64,000 bases of DNA from Bradyrhizobium rifense (GCF_008123425.1 NZ_VSSS01000008.1:115013-179012); one strand, 5' to 3'; shown: positions 16,363-27,642, counted from the first letter of the stretch. Notes: generated by a model not told the origin, from the letters alone. Numbers and translations are program-made.

Positions 16363-16974
16363 CTACCGCTCGGCAAAGGCGAGCTTGGCACCTAACAGCG
16401 CAAAGCCGGCCGCAAAGGAGCGGCGCAGCCAGGCCATCACGCCGGGACGGGAGATGACGCGCTCGCGCACGGACGCCGCGCAGAGGCCGTAGACGACGAA
16501 CACCACGAAGGTCATCGCCATGAAGGCGCCGCTCAATTCCAGCATCCGCGCCAGCACGGAAGCCTCGTCCGCCGCGATGAACTGCGGCAGGAAGGCGAGG
16601 AAGAAGATCGAGAGCTTTGGATTGAGGATATTGATCAGGAAGCCGGTGACGATGACCCGGCCGCTCGAGCGCTCCTTGATCTCGCCGTCGACCGCAAGCG
16701 CACCGGTTTCGCGCAGCGCCTGCCAGGACATATAGAGCAGATAGGCCACGCCGCACCATTTCAGCGCGGCAAAGGCGAGCGCGCTGGTGTGCAGCACGGC
16801 GGCAAGCCCGAGCATCGCCGCAATCATGTGCGGCACGATCCCGAGCGTGCAGCCGAATGCCGCCGCCACGCTGGCGCGCGAGCCGCGCGTGAGTGCGGCA
16901 GCCAGGGTATAAAGGACGCCGGTGCCGGGCGACGCAACGACGATGAGCGAGGTGAGCAGGAAGGACCAGGACAT
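16363..16974 (-). CDS. LysE/RhtB-family amino-acid exporter
   Basis: 203 residues with six hydrophobic helices. The family signature is in the first helix (SPGTGVLYTLAAALTRGSR, LysE-type SPGP-like) and in the central GFLINILNPKLSIFFLAFLPQF. Members export amino acids or similar small metabolites across the inner membrane; the substrate is unknown. ATG 16974 starts the first helix directly. A second LysE-family gene lies at 29504. Confidence 0.9.
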   Translation of the reverse strand: MSWSFLLTSLIVVASPGTGVLYTLAAALTRGSRASVAAAFGCTLGIVPHMIAAMLGLAAVLHTSALAFAALKWCGVAYLLYMSWQALRETGALAVDGEIKERSSGRVIVTGFLINILNPKLSIFFLAFLPQFIAADEASVLARMLELSGAFMAMTFVVFVVYGLCAASVRERVISRPGVMAWLRRSFAAGFALLGAKLAFAER

Positions 16975-17042
16975 GCCTCGTCCCTACCATCCCTGACGCT
17001 TGCCGAGAAGTCACGACACGGTCAGCCGGGCCGCGACGCGCC

Positions 17043-17417
17043 TCAGTTCAGCTGGGCGATCTCGGCTTCCCGCAGCACATCGAGCGGCGCCCAGGGCTTC
17101 GCCCAGAACTTTGCGCCGTCAGGCAAGGGCTGCATCAGGGGGCGCCCCGAGGTGACGACGACGTCGAGCTTGGGGTTGCGGTCCTTGGCGACGTGGGCGA
17201 GCTCGACGCCATTCATGCGGCCTGCGAGCTGCACGTCGGTCAACATCAGGCAGAGCGCGCCGGCATTCTTGTCCAGCACGAGTTCGGCGGCCTCCGCACT
17301 CTCGCACTGGATGACGAGGTACCCACTCTCTTCCAGCAGGAGACAGAGCATTTCCCGCTGCATGGCATCGTCCTCAACGATCAACGCGGTCGCTGGATAG
17401 GTTTGGGCTTGTCCCAT
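17043..17417 (-). CDS. Single-domain response regulator
   Basis: 124 residues, a lone receiver domain without output module. Acidic pocket EDD at 15-17, phospho-acceptor Asp in LTDVQLAG near residue 61, Ser/Thr in VVTSGRP and the conserved Lys in WAKPW near 108. It probably works by protein-protein contact or as a phosphate sink; no kinase gene is adjacent. Confidence 0.9.
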   Translation of the reverse strand: MGQAQTYPATALIVEDDAMQREMLCLLLEESGYLVIQCESAEAAELVLDKNAGALCLMLTDVQLAGRMNGVELAHVAKDRNPKLDVVVTSGRPLMQPLPDGAKFWAKPWAPLDVLREAEIAQLN

Positions 17418-17542
17418 CTGGCTGCTCCAATGCTCGCATCCGCTTCAAGTCACGTGGGTTAAGGGGGCCGGAGGCGATATGGTTCGGTTCCATACTGAAA
17501 ATATGTACATTGAAGTTCCATCTGGGATTGAGGGAGCCACCC

Positions 17543-18373
17543 ATGACTGCGATCAGCGGCGCCGCCGCCATCACCGGAGCGGCGAGCGGCATCGGCCGTG
17601 CGCTGGCGATCGAACTGGCAAGCCGGGGCTGCGACCTCGCACTCGCCGACCGCGATGAGGGGGGCTTGAAGAGCCTCGCTGCCGAGATCGGCGCTCAGCG
17701 CAAGATCAGCGTGCATCGCGTCGATGTCAGCGAGCCCGACGAGATCGCGCAATTCGCGCGCGAGGCGATCGCGGCGCATCCCGCGCTGAACATCCTCGTC
17801 AACAATGCCGGTGTGGCGCTGCTTGGACAATTCGAGGAGATCGACCAGGCACAAATGGACTGGCTGTTCGACATCAATTTCTGGGGCGTGGTGCACGGCA
17901 CCCGCGCCTTCCTGCCCCACCTGAAGATGCAGAGCGAGGCGCACATCGTCAACATCTCCTCGATTTTCGGCATCATCGCGCCGCCCGGACAATCGGCCTA
18001 TGCGGCGGCGAAGTTCGCGGTGCGCGGCTTCTCCGAGAGCGTGCGGCATGAGCTTGCGGTCGCAGGCAGCCCGGTCCGACTGTCGGTGGTGCATCCCGGC
18101 GGCGTCGCCACGAGCATCGCGCGCTCATCGCGCACCGGCGTGGGCGTTACCGACAATGCGCGCCGCGTGCAGATGATCGACCGGTTCGAGACCGCGGCAC
18201 GGACCACGCCGAAAGACGCGGCGCTGCGCATCATCAAGGGCATCGAGAGAAACGAGCCGCGCATCCTGATCGGCAACGATGCAAGGTTCATGGACATCCT
18301 GCAGCGCTTCCGCCCGGGGACGTACTGGGCGCCGATGCAGCGGAAGCTGGAGAAGATGGCGAAGGGGAAGTAG
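17543..18373 (+). CDS. Short-chain dehydrogenase/reductase
   Basis: 276 residues from ATG 17543, preceded by GAGGGAG; a TTG at 17510 is in frame but lacks a site. Rossmann fold with the TGxxxGIG loop (TGAASGIGRALA, 9-20), NNAG (about 86-89), Ser in NISSIFG and the YxxxK catalytic pair in SAYAAAKFAVRGF. It oxidises or reduces an unknown alcohol or ketone with NAD(P)(H). Confidence 0.9.
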   Translation: MTAISGAAAITGAASGIGRALAIELASRGCDLALADRDEGGLKSLAAEIGAQRKISVHRVDVSEPDEIAQFAREAIAAHPALNILVNNAGVALLGQFEEIDQAQMDWLFDINFWGVVHGTRAFLPHLKMQSEAHIVNISSIFGIIAPPGQSAYAAAKFAVRGFSESVRHELAVAGSPVRLSVVHPGGVATSIARSSRTGVGVTDNARRVQMIDRFETAARTTPKDAALRIIKGIERNEPRILIGNDARFMDILQRFRPGTYWAPMQRKLEKMAKGK

Positions 18374-18407
18374 TGAGACGCGATGGTGTCGCCTCGCCCT
18401 CGATATC

Positions 18408-18496
18408 GTAGGGTGGGCAAAGCGAAGCGTGCCCACGACTTTTCGACAACGCCAGGGAATCGTGGGCACGGCGCTTCGCGCCTTTGCCCACCCTAC
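18408..18496. repeat. Palindromic dispersed repeat with GTAGGGTGGGCAAAG ends
   Basis: An 89-bp element with 15-bp perfect terminal inverted repeats (GTAGGGTGGGCAAAG at 18408-18422 and its complement at 18482-18496) and a nested GCGTGCCCAC/GTGGGCACGGC pair. A relative lies at 43191-43303. It contains no gene and is a REP/MITE-like unit. Confidence 0.8.
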
Positions 18497-18508
18497 CGGT
18501 TCTGCCCC

Positions 18509-19315
18509 CTACTGCCCCACCAGCCGATCCGCAAAATAGCCGATCGTCTTGCGGTAGATCACCGCCCTGTTCCACTCGCGCATCGCGTCGAAATTGGCGG
18601 AGCCTTCGTCATAGGGCTGGCCCATCTTGAAGCCGTTGGAGTGCAGCAGGTTCGCGGTCGAGGCGAGCACGTCGGGGACGCTGTGGCGGAGGTCGACGTG
18701 GCCGTCGCCGTCGAAATCGACGCCGTATTTGATGTAGGACGACGGCAGGAACTGGGTCTGGCCGATCTCGCCGGCATAGGCGCCGATGAGGTCGCGCAAC
18801 GGCAGGTCGCCGCGCTGGACGATCTTGAGCGCGGCGAGCAGCTCGCCCTGGAACAGCTCGGTGCGGCGGCAATCATGCGCGAGCGTGGCAAGCGTGCGGA
18901 TCACCGGCAGCTTGCCGATGTCGCCCTTGCCGAAATCGCTCTCCAGGCCCCAGATCGCGACCAGGATCTGCCGTGGCACGCCGAACTGCTGCTCGATGCG
19001 CGACAGCAGCGCCGCATGGCGTTGCAGCAGCGCGCGGCCGCCATTGATGCGGCCGGCGCCGACGCGGGTCGAGACATACTGCTCAAAACTTTTGTTGAAG
19101 GTGTAGCGCTGGCGCCGGTCGAAGGCGAGCACCGCGCCATCCTGGGTGATTCCGCCAAACGCCGCGCTGGTCACGCCCGCCGAGACGCCGGCGGCCTGCG
19201 CTTCCGCCGTCATGCCGGCGACAAAACTGTTGAAGTCGCCGCCGCAGCGCGCGGCCTCAGCCGACCCGCCGGCCAGACAAACGATGGAAGCGACGGCGAG
19301 AGCGTATCTCAACAT
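18509..19315 (-). CDS. Lytic murein transglycosylase (MltB family)
   Basis: 268 residues from ATG 19315, where a signal peptide begins (LRYALAVASIVCLAGGSAEA). The SLT_2/MltB fold shows in AIWGLESDFG with the catalytic Glu, the RRTELFQGELLAALKI block, GAYAGEIGQTQFLPSSY and the DFDGDGHVDLRHSVPDVLASTANLL stretch. It cleaves the glycan strand of peptidoglycan to 1,6-anhydro products in the periplasm. There is no lipobox cysteine at the signal cleavage site, so a soluble rather than lipid-anchored form is likely. Confidence 0.9.
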   Translation of the reverse strand: MLRYALAVASIVCLAGGSAEAARCGGDFNSFVAGMTAEAQAAGVSAGVTSAAFGGITQDGAVLAFDRRQRYTFNKSFEQYVSTRVGAGRINGGRALLQRHAALLSRIEQQFGVPRQILVAIWGLESDFGKGDIGKLPVIRTLATLAHDCRRTELFQGELLAALKIVQRGDLPLRDLIGAYAGEIGQTQFLPSSYIKYGVDFDGDGHVDLRHSVPDVLASTANLLHSNGFKMGQPYDEGSANFDAMREWNRAVIYRKTIGYFADRLVGQ

Positions 19316-19440
19316 GCGGGAAAATCCTTGGGGAACCATGCGCGGAAGGCGGCGTGCGATCATGCCCGGGAACTGGATTCGCGTCAAAGCGGACACGGAA
19401 CCGATCATCTCGGTGCCCGCTTAACTGCCCCGAAACAAAA

Positions 19441-19525
19441 ACCGAAAAACAACCCCATGCACAGTAGGAGCACGGCGACGATCATTGCTATTTTTCCGAA
19501 TCGAGTTGACCCGTCGGGCAAAACA
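19441..19525. repeat. Dispersed repeat, CATGCACAGTAG type, copy 1
   Basis: The ends CCGAAAAACAACCCCATGCA (continuing CAGTAG, 19442-19467) and TTGACCCGTCGGGCAAAACA (19506-19525) recur in nearly the same form at 58017-58041 and 58099-58118, with diverged middles. I recall this as a common Bradyrhizobium intergenic repeat. Confidence 0.7.
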
Positions 19526-19906
19526 GGGGTATCGTACCAACATCACAGACTCCGGTCGTTGGCGCCTGCCCGCGCCGCATCCGAAGAGCGTCATGCGATC
19601 CACCATCATGCCCGACGATACGGACATCCCGCTGCGCATGGTGGCAGGCCTCCTGCAGCTCAATCGCGGCCACCGCGCGCGTGCTTGCTGCGTTGCGAGA
19701 GCGCGGTGAGATGAACAAACTATTTTGGCGATCCAAGCATCTGCTTTTCGAAATTGCACGAACGCGATGATGCCGTCAGTTGCATATCTGATGCGCTTGC
19801 TGCGACATCAACACCACGACGATTTATCTTGCCACCGCAGAGCGCAAGTTATAGCCTTCTATCTCAGGTTGTTGCCCTGCCAGCCCCGGGCGACGCTGAA
19901 GACCAA

Positions 19907-19942
19907 AAATAAACGGCGGGCTTTTCGGCCCGCCGTTTATTT
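19907..19942. terminator. Perfect 15-bp hairpin, bidirectional terminator
   Basis: AAATAAACGGCGGGC and its exact complement flank a six-base loop TTTTCG. A-rich and T-rich ends make it usable in both directions. Confidence 0.7.
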
Positions 19943-20092
19943 GAGGGTAGGGTCGCATCGGACCTTGCGGGACGCCTGGCGCCCCGGTCGGGCGAATAGG
20001 TCGCCAATCGATTGCACAGAAAGCTGCCGGATTGACGCTGGCGGCCGTCGAAGTCATTTGACTGCGGCGCCCTGATCGACGAAAAGCCCGCC

Positions 20093-20329
20093 ATGGCCAA
20101 AAAACCCGGAACCAATCCCAAAGGCGAATTCGCCTTTTTCAACGTCTTCTACGAAGACGGCTCCCAACGCTCCAACCGGCGCGTGCCCTCGGAGCTGCTC
20201 GGCGGCCTCGATGGCGATGAGCCCGCCCGCGCCTTCATCATGGAGCAGGACCGCGAGATCGCCGAAAAATCCGGCCGCCCGCCGCTCGAGATCAAGAGCC
20301 TCGACCGGGTTGGGGCGAAGAAGAAGTAG
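20093..20329 (+). CDS. Conserved hypothetical protein
   Basis: 78 residues, charged and soluble, starting MAKKPGTNPKGEFAFFNVFYEDGS in part, with a DGSQRSNRRVPSELLGGLDGDEPARAFI core and a terminal KKK. Core-like codon use and its own terminator (20362-20402) support a real gene. No family recognised. Confidence 0.65.
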   Translation: MAKKPGTNPKGEFAFFNVFYEDGSQRSNRRVPSELLGGLDGDEPARAFIMEQDREIAEKSGRPPLEIKSLDRVGAKKK

Positions 20330-20361
20330 GCGCGGCTCGCGAAACGCGCGAAGCAACAGCA

Positions 20362-20402
20362 CAAAGAAAAACGGCGGGCTTTGGGCCCGCCGTTTTCGTT
20401 TG
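20362..20402 (+). terminator. Terminator, first copy of a 41-bp direct repeat
   Basis: Stem ACGGCGGGC/GCCCGCCGT with T-run, identical over 41 bp to 20839-20879. Confidence 0.8.
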
Positions 20403-20838
20403 TGCTGAGGCTAGATAGCGATCCACAGATATTCTGCCCCTTCCATCTATCGCCGAACGTCTACTTGCACCAAAATGTAAACTCGCCCACTGGTTTCACG
20501 CAAGACGTGTGGAACCTGCGAAGCGCCTTTTACGAATGCGCGTCGAGGAGCCGCGCGTTTTGGCCACAGGTAATAGGATAGACATTGTCTCCATGCGCAG
20601 TCCCTGCGACGCAGCATTCTATTGAATCGGATCAGCATAATTCTTCAGCACGAACACTCATTGTTATTTCGCAAGCCGATCGAAGAGCGGCCTTCGGGCG
20701 ACACCTCCAAACACAAAGCGGGCTGATCACAATGGATGATCGAGCCAGTACAGGACATCAGAATGAAGTCGATAGCCATCTTCAATAACAAAGGCGGCGT
20801 CGGCAAAGATTCGCGACGAGCGTTAGACTACTCAAGTC
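20403..20838. other. Segment between duplicated terminators
   Basis: 436 bp of visibly lower G+C than the neighbouring genes. It holds the ParA-like gene start described next and otherwise nothing recognised. Confidence 0.5.
20763..20810 (+). pseudogene. 5' fragment of a ParA-like ATPase gene
   Basis: ATG 20763 encodes MKSIAIFNNKGGVGK, the first strand and Walker A of ParA/MipZ-type ATPases. Homology then stops abruptly after the lysine (next residues DSRRALD), and the frame runs through the second terminator copy into the rpoD 3' end. A complete protein would need about 200 more residues. It is a truncated gene left at a recombination or deletion junction. Confidence 0.65.
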
Positions 20839-20879
20839 GCAAAGAAAAACGGCGGGCTTTGGGCCCGCCGTTTTCGTTT
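20839..20879. terminator. Terminator, second copy of the 41-bp direct repeat
   Basis: Identical to 20362-20402. It stands 16 bp past the rpoD stop and, being symmetrical, serves as the rpoD terminator on the minus strand. Confidence 0.8.
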
Positions 20880-20894
20880 GCATGGATGGTTGGA

Positions 20895-23039
<2,145 letters not shown>

Positions 23040-23418
23040 CCATTGCTCCTAAACGCGCTTCACACGGAAGGCCGATCGGCCCGCCCGCCTGAATTCACTT
23101 GAACCTGTTGCTCGACGCTCTCGCTTCGTCAGATCTCGACACGGAAAGGGCGGCGCGAACATCTGATCGCCACCCCGACCCTTCTCTCGCCGGATTTGCC
23201 TAACGCTTCGTGAGCCTCTTTGTCGCAGCGGATGCAGGTGAAGTGCCAACAGCTATTGCGCGGATTCATTCCTGACGCGTCTGTTCTGCCTGCGGCCGCC
23301 TGGGGGCCAAAGTGCTACAAGACCGTTAAGCCTCGATTAACCCTGTTTTTGCCGCCAAACCTTGGATTTGGCGAGTCTTTTAGCGGTTCCGGCCCTAGCC
23401 GTCCGCATGATTCTTTCA
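23040..23418. other. rpoD leader region
   Basis: 379 bp between dnaG and rpoD without a recognised gene. The length is enough for rpoD to have its own promoters; I cannot place them with confidence. Confidence 0.5.
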
Positions 23419-25452
23419 TCACACGCTCTTCTGGAACCGGCCCGACAGCTCGCCAAAACCCTCGATCAGGGCCTCGGTGCCGTCGACCTCGGCCAACCGA
23501 GCCTTCACATCACGCAGCCACGCCAAATTGGCCTCGCTGGGGTCCTCCCCCAAGGCCAGCTCGGCGTCCTTCAACTCTCTAAGTAGTGAATGGTATTGCC
23601 GATGCAAGACAACGAGCTGGTGCCACGTGGCAAGAACGTCGTCCCGCGCCGCGCCCTCGCGGGCGCCCCACACTGCCGCGGTGGTGATGCCGCCCTCAAC
23701 TCTTTGAAGAAGCTGCGAAAATCCGCCCTTTTCGATATCGGCCCGCATCTTTTCGGCCAGCTCTCCGGGGTCCGGTGAGTGGTGATGATCGTTGGCGAAA
23801 GCGGCGATGATGCCGGCCCTGAGCTTGTGGGCCTCAGGGTGGGCGAATTCCAGCGCCATCACCTCTTCAAGGTACTCATGCAGCAGCCAGGGGTGGTTCA
23901 TCAGGCTTTGCAGGATCAGGGCCTCCCGGCGGGAGATGGCGCTGCGCTGGCCCCGCATGATCGGGCTCGCCGCGAGCTGGGGACTGGCCGCCTGGTAGGG
24001 GCCGGAGGGCAGCGGAGCCGGACCGGGCGGGCCGCGGCGGCCTCCACCAAACCCTTGCCCGAATCCCTGGCCACCGAATCGATTCGCCTGCCCCCCGCCG
24101 CGGGGCTGGAACGGGCGACCGCCGCCCTGGCGGAAATTGCCCCGGCCGGCAAAGCCGCCGCGCCCGCCATCGGGCGAGAAGGTGCGCTGCAGCCGCTCGA
24201 CGAACTCGTCGCGGTAATAACGCCGCACCACCTCGTCGCGGATGCCGTTGGACAATTCCTTGATGCGCGCTTCCAGCGCGGCGCGGCGCTCGGGGGTTGC
24301 AAAATTGCCGCCTTCGAGCTCACGCGACCAGATCATGTCGGCGAGCGGACGTGCCGCCGCGATCACCTCCTCGATCGCGCCACGGCCGCCGGAGCGCGCG
24401 AGATCGTCGGGATCCTGCCCTTCCGGCAGTAGCGCAAAGCGCAGGCTCTTGCCTGGCGCGAGAAAGGGCAGCGCGAGGTCGGCAGCGCGATACGCAGCCT
24501 TCTGTCCGGCGCGGTCGCCGTCGAAGCAGAGGATCGGCTCGTCCGCCATCTTCCAGAGCAGCGCGAGCTGGTTTTCGGTCAACGCAGTGCCGAGCGGCGC
24601 GACGGCGCCGGCGAAACCCGCAGTAACCATGGCGATGACGTCGACATAGCCTTCGACCACGATCAGCGATGCCCCGTCATGGGTGGCTTTGCGCGCGGTC
24701 TGGTGATTGTAGAGATTGTCGCCCTTGTGGAAGAGCGGCGTCTCCGGCGAGTTCAGATATTTGGCCGGAACATCCTTTTCCAGCGCGCGTCCGCCGAAGG
24801 CAATGACGCGCCCGCGCACATCCGTGATCGGAAACATCACGCGATCGCGGAAACGGTCGTAGGGCACGGGGATATCGTCGCCGGCCACCAGAAGCCCGGT
24901 CTCGACCATGTCCTCGACGGAGACGCCGAGCTTGCCGAGATGCTCCTTCAGCGCAAACCGCTCCGGTGGCGGCGGCGCGTAGCCCAGCCGAAACTGCAAT
25001 TGCGTTGCCGGCGAGATCGCGCGGTCGGCAAGATAGCCCCGCGCTTTTGCACCGACGCGCGAGGCCAGTGTCTCGGAGAAAAATGTGGCCGCAAGCTCCA
25101 TCACATCATGCAGCGTGCGCCGGCGCTGCTCGTGTCGCGCCGCATCCGGCGTCACCGCTGGCAACGGCAGGCCGGCCATGCTGGCGAGCCGCTCGACCGC
25201 TTCTGCAAACGGCAGGCCGTCGGTCTCCATCACGAAGTTGATGATGTCGCCGTGCTTGCCGGAGGAGAAGTCGTGGTAAAAGCCCTTCTGGTCGTTGACG
25301 TAGAAGGACGGCGTCTTCTCCTGCTGGAACGGCGACAGCCCCTTCCACTCCCGCCCCGCCTTCTTCAGCTTGACGCGCTTGCCCACGACTTCGGAGACCG
25401 AAAGCCGGGCACGCAGCTCGTCAAGGAATTGGGGCGTGAAGCGCATGGCCAT
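23419..25452 (-). CDS. dnaG: DNA primase, zinc ligands replaced
   Basis: 677 residues. The N-terminal zinc-finger fold is present (LSPFQQEKTPSFYV, GFYHDFSSGKHGD), but the four ligand positions of E. coli DnaG (Cys40, His43, Cys61, Cys64) are Ser40, Gln43, Asp61 and Ser64 here. The TOPRIM domain is intact (VEGYVDVIA, CFDGDRAGQKA). A Gly/Arg-rich linker (about 430-485, RGG-like) leads to the helicase-binding C-terminus. It makes primers at the replication fork with DnaB. ATG 25449 or 25446 is equally possible as start. Confidence 0.97.
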   Translation of the reverse strand: MAMRFTPQFLDELRARLSVSEVVGKRVKLKKAGREWKGLSPFQQEKTPSFYVNDQKGFYHDFSSGKHGDIINFVMETDGLPFAEAVERLASMAGLPLPAVTPDAARHEQRRRTLHDVMELAATFFSETLASRVGAKARGYLADRAISPATQLQFRLGYAPPPPERFALKEHLGKLGVSVEDMVETGLLVAGDDIPVPYDRFRDRVMFPITDVRGRVIAFGGRALEKDVPAKYLNSPETPLFHKGDNLYNHQTARKATHDGASLIVVEGYVDVIAMVTAGFAGAVAPLGTALTENQLALLWKMADEPILCFDGDRAGQKAAYRAADLALPFLAPGKSLRFALLPEGQDPDDLARSGGRGAIEEVIAAARPLADMIWSRELEGGNFATPERRAALEARIKELSNGIRDEVVRRYYRDEFVERLQRTFSPDGGRGGFAGRGNFRQGGGRPFQPRGGGQANRFGGQGFGQGFGGGRRGPPGPAPLPSGPYQAASPQLAASPIMRGQRSAISRREALILQSLMNHPWLLHEYLEEVMALEFAHPEAHKLRAGIIAAFANDHHHSPDPGELAEKMRADIEKGGFSQLLQRVEGGITTAAVWGAREGAARDDVLATWHQLVVLHRQYHSLLRELKDAELALGEDPSEANLAWLRDVKARLAEVDGTEALIEGFGELSGRFQKSV

Positions 25453-25633
25453 TGGCTGTGTGTAGCGCGAACCAGGGTGAGTCGGGCGAAAGATCAGGGA
25501 TATAGGTGCGGGCTGGCTAAAAGTCAGGTTTGTCAGGATTATACGCGCTGTTCACAGCCCCTTTCGGGCGCGGAGCGCCAGCCCGGATTGAAAGGGGCCT
25601 TGAACCCCGCCCGGTTCCACGCTTCGATAGGCC

Positions 25634-26197
25634 ATGTTCAGGACCTTTCGGGGTGGCCAGAGCGGGGGCTGGCGTGTGACCTCGCTGTCATCAGTGACGG
25701 GCGAGCCCCTGCCCTTCGTGCCGGCGCTGTCGGTCAACGACAGCGACGCCGTCTCGTTGCCGCTGGTGCCCTCGCGCAATGCGTGGCGCCTGGTCGGCGT
25801 GCCCAGCAGCTTGCGCTACACCGAGCGCACCGAGAAACAGCAGCTCGTGAGCGTGCAGGCCGGCCTCGGCAGGCTGGAGGCAACCAGCGCCGCGCTGATC
25901 CCGATCCGCAAGTCGGCCGCCTGGTGGGAGCTGACACAGGAAGAGCGCCGCAGGATCTTTGAAGACAAGTCGCACCATATCGCGAGCAGTCTTCGTTTTC
26001 TGCCCGCGATCGCGCGCCAGCTCTATCACTGCCGCGACCTCGGCGAGCCCTTCGATTTCCTGACCTGGTTCGAGTTCGCACCCGCAGACGCCTCGCTGTT
26101 CGAGGAGCTGGTCGGCATGCTCAGACAGACCGAAGAGTGGACCTATGTCGAGCGCGAGGTCGACGTGCGCGTGGTGAAGGAAGTGCTGTCGGCTTAG
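25634..26197 (+). CDS. cld: Chlorite dismutase, short dimeric type
   Basis: 187 residues, the length of the two-subunit (lineage II) enzymes such as that of Nitrobacter winogradskyi, which it closely resembles as I remember it (SVQAGLGRxEATxAALIPIRKSAAWWE, then IFEDKSHHIA, then FLPAIARQLYHCRD). His115 is the expected proximal heme ligand and Arg128 the distal arginine, both one position off the Nitrobacter numbering. The enzyme turns chlorite into chloride and O2. It is divergent from dnaG, and its end overlaps the convergent cyclotransferase gene by 4 bp. No perchlorate or chlorate reductase is nearby. Confidence 0.85.
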   Translation: MFRTFRGGQSGGWRVTSLSSVTGEPLPFVPALSVNDSDAVSLPLVPSRNAWRLVGVPSSLRYTERTEKQQLVSVQAGLGRLEATSAALIPIRKSAAWWELTQEERRRIFEDKSHHIASSLRFLPAIARQLYHCRDLGEPFDFLTWFEFAPADASLFEELVGMLRQTEEWTYVEREVDVRVVKEVLSA

Positions 26198-26592
26198 TGC
26201 TCGAGGAAGCGGCCGGACTCGATGTGCGGCAGATCGGTGACCGGCCAATTGTAGATGTAGGTCCAGGCCGGCGCGGTCGTGCCATCCGCGCCGGTCACGT
26301 CGATCAGCTGGCGCAGATATTCCGTCGGCTCCGGAAAGCCCTCGCCACAGGCCTCATACATGTCGAGCTCGCGCAGGAGTTCGTCGCCTGCACGCAAGTG
26401 GAAGAGCTCACCGTGCGCCACGTCGGATAAGGCGTCGGACAGCAGCAATCCCGGATAATGCTTCACCAGCACGAGCCGGCCGCGGCATGTCGCTTCACCG
26501 AGGAAATCCGCATGCTGCGCCAGCAGCCGCGCCATTGGATGGTCGAAGCCGCGCATCAGGGTGCCGTAGACGAAGAGACGATCGGAGGTCAT
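26194..26592 (-). CDS. Gamma-glutamylcyclotransferase-like protein (AIG2 fold)
   Basis: 132 residues. VYGTLMRG at 8-15 is the substrate-binding YGTL motif; a Glu near the middle (GELFHL, ELDMYEACGEG) supplies the acid. The family opens gamma-glutamyl peptides to 5-oxoproline or acts on gamma-glutamylamines. The exact substrate is not evident. Confidence 0.8.
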   Translation of the reverse strand: MTSDRLFVYGTLMRGFDHPMARLLAQHADFLGEATCRGRLVLVKHYPGLLLSDALSDVAHGELFHLRAGDELLRELDMYEACGEGFPEPTEYLRQLIDVTGADGTTAPAWTYIYNWPVTDLPHIESGRFLEH

Positions 26593-26637
26593 GGCCTTCT
26601 ATAGCCGTCAATCAGCAGCGTGCAAATCGCGGCAGAT

Positions 26638-27549
26638 TCACAAGACCTCCGCTTCCAGCTCCTCGCCGCTGCGCTGCTCGTCCGAGACCACCCTGATGCT
26701 GACGTCCATGACGTCGAAGGCATCCTGGGTGCCGACATAGATGCCGTGCAACGGGATGGCCTGGCGCGGATCGCGGGCGACCGCAACGCGGATGAGGTCG
26801 CGGGTGCCGACGATGCCGTTGGTCGGATCGAACTCGATCCAACCCGCGCTCGGCAGATAGACCTGCACCCAGGCATGGGTCGCGCCGCCGCCGACGTGGT
26901 GCTGCGCGATGTCTTCGGGCACGAAGATATAGCCGGAGACGAAGCGCGCGGCGATGCCGAGCCGGCGCAGCGCCTCGATCATGAACAGCGCATAGTCGCG
27001 GCAGGTGCCGGTGCCCCATTGCAACGTATCGAACGGGGCTTGCGTGCCGGGCTCATGACGCCTGCGGTATTTGAACTGCTTGCGGATGGCGTGCGTGATG
27101 CGGCACAGGATCGTGAAGGTCGGCGACGGCGCGTCCTCGTCGAGAAAGCTGCGCGCCCATTCCGCGATCTTGCCGTCGGGATCGGGATATTGCGGCGTGA
27201 TGTACTGGACCAGATCGGGCAATTCCGCGTCGTGATAGACGAAGGGATAGAAGTAGGCGGGATCGTCCGGCGTCAGCGCGAATTCTTCCACCGGGTTGTG
27301 CTCGACGGTGACGTGCCAGTCGAAGGTCAGCCTATCCGCGCGCGCGTCGAAATCGGCGATTGCGACCGAATTGCCGAACACGTCGTGGATCCAGCGCAAC
27401 GACATCGGCTCCGGCGAAATCTTGAGCCTGGAGTCGAGCACCCGCAGATCATGGCCGTCGCTTGGACGCAGCATGAATCTGTGCTCACCGAACGCCACGG
27501 GACGGTTGTAGCGATATTCGGTCTTGTGATGAATCGTCAGCAGCGGCAT
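26638..27549 (-). CDS. Transglutaminase-like cysteine protease family protein
   Basis: 303 residues from ATG 27549; the longer open frame to 27885 is antisense to the next gene and unlikely. An N-terminal beta-rich domain (TIHHKTEYRYNRPVAFGEHRFML) is followed by the transglutaminase core: Cys in GTGTCRDYALFMIEALR, His in GGGATHAWVQVYLP, Asp in EFDPTNG, a complete Cys-His-Asp triad. No signal peptide, so cytoplasmic. Bacterial members are probably amidases or peptidases. Confidence 0.9.
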   Translation of the reverse strand: MPLLTIHHKTEYRYNRPVAFGEHRFMLRPSDGHDLRVLDSRLKISPEPMSLRWIHDVFGNSVAIADFDARADRLTFDWHVTVEHNPVEEFALTPDDPAYFYPFVYHDAELPDLVQYITPQYPDPDGKIAEWARSFLDEDAPSPTFTILCRITHAIRKQFKYRRRHEPGTQAPFDTLQWGTGTCRDYALFMIEALRRLGIAARFVSGYIFVPEDIAQHHVGGGATHAWVQVYLPSAGWIEFDPTNGIVGTRDLIRVAVARDPRQAIPLHGIYVGTQDAFDVMDVSIRVVSDEQRSGEELEAEVL

Positions 27550-27642
27550 CGTCGGGAGATCATGGTGATTTTGGGCAGACCCATTGTGAATGATTCTTTG
27601 CCCAATTTCCGGGGGCGACTGCTTTTTCCATAGGCAATCAGG

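Larger units (their letters stand above)
19316..20092. other. Long gap with dispersed repeat and hairpin
   Basis: No convincing gene in 777 bp. It contains a dispersed repeat (19441-19525) and a strong hairpin (19907-19942). Confidence 0.5.
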
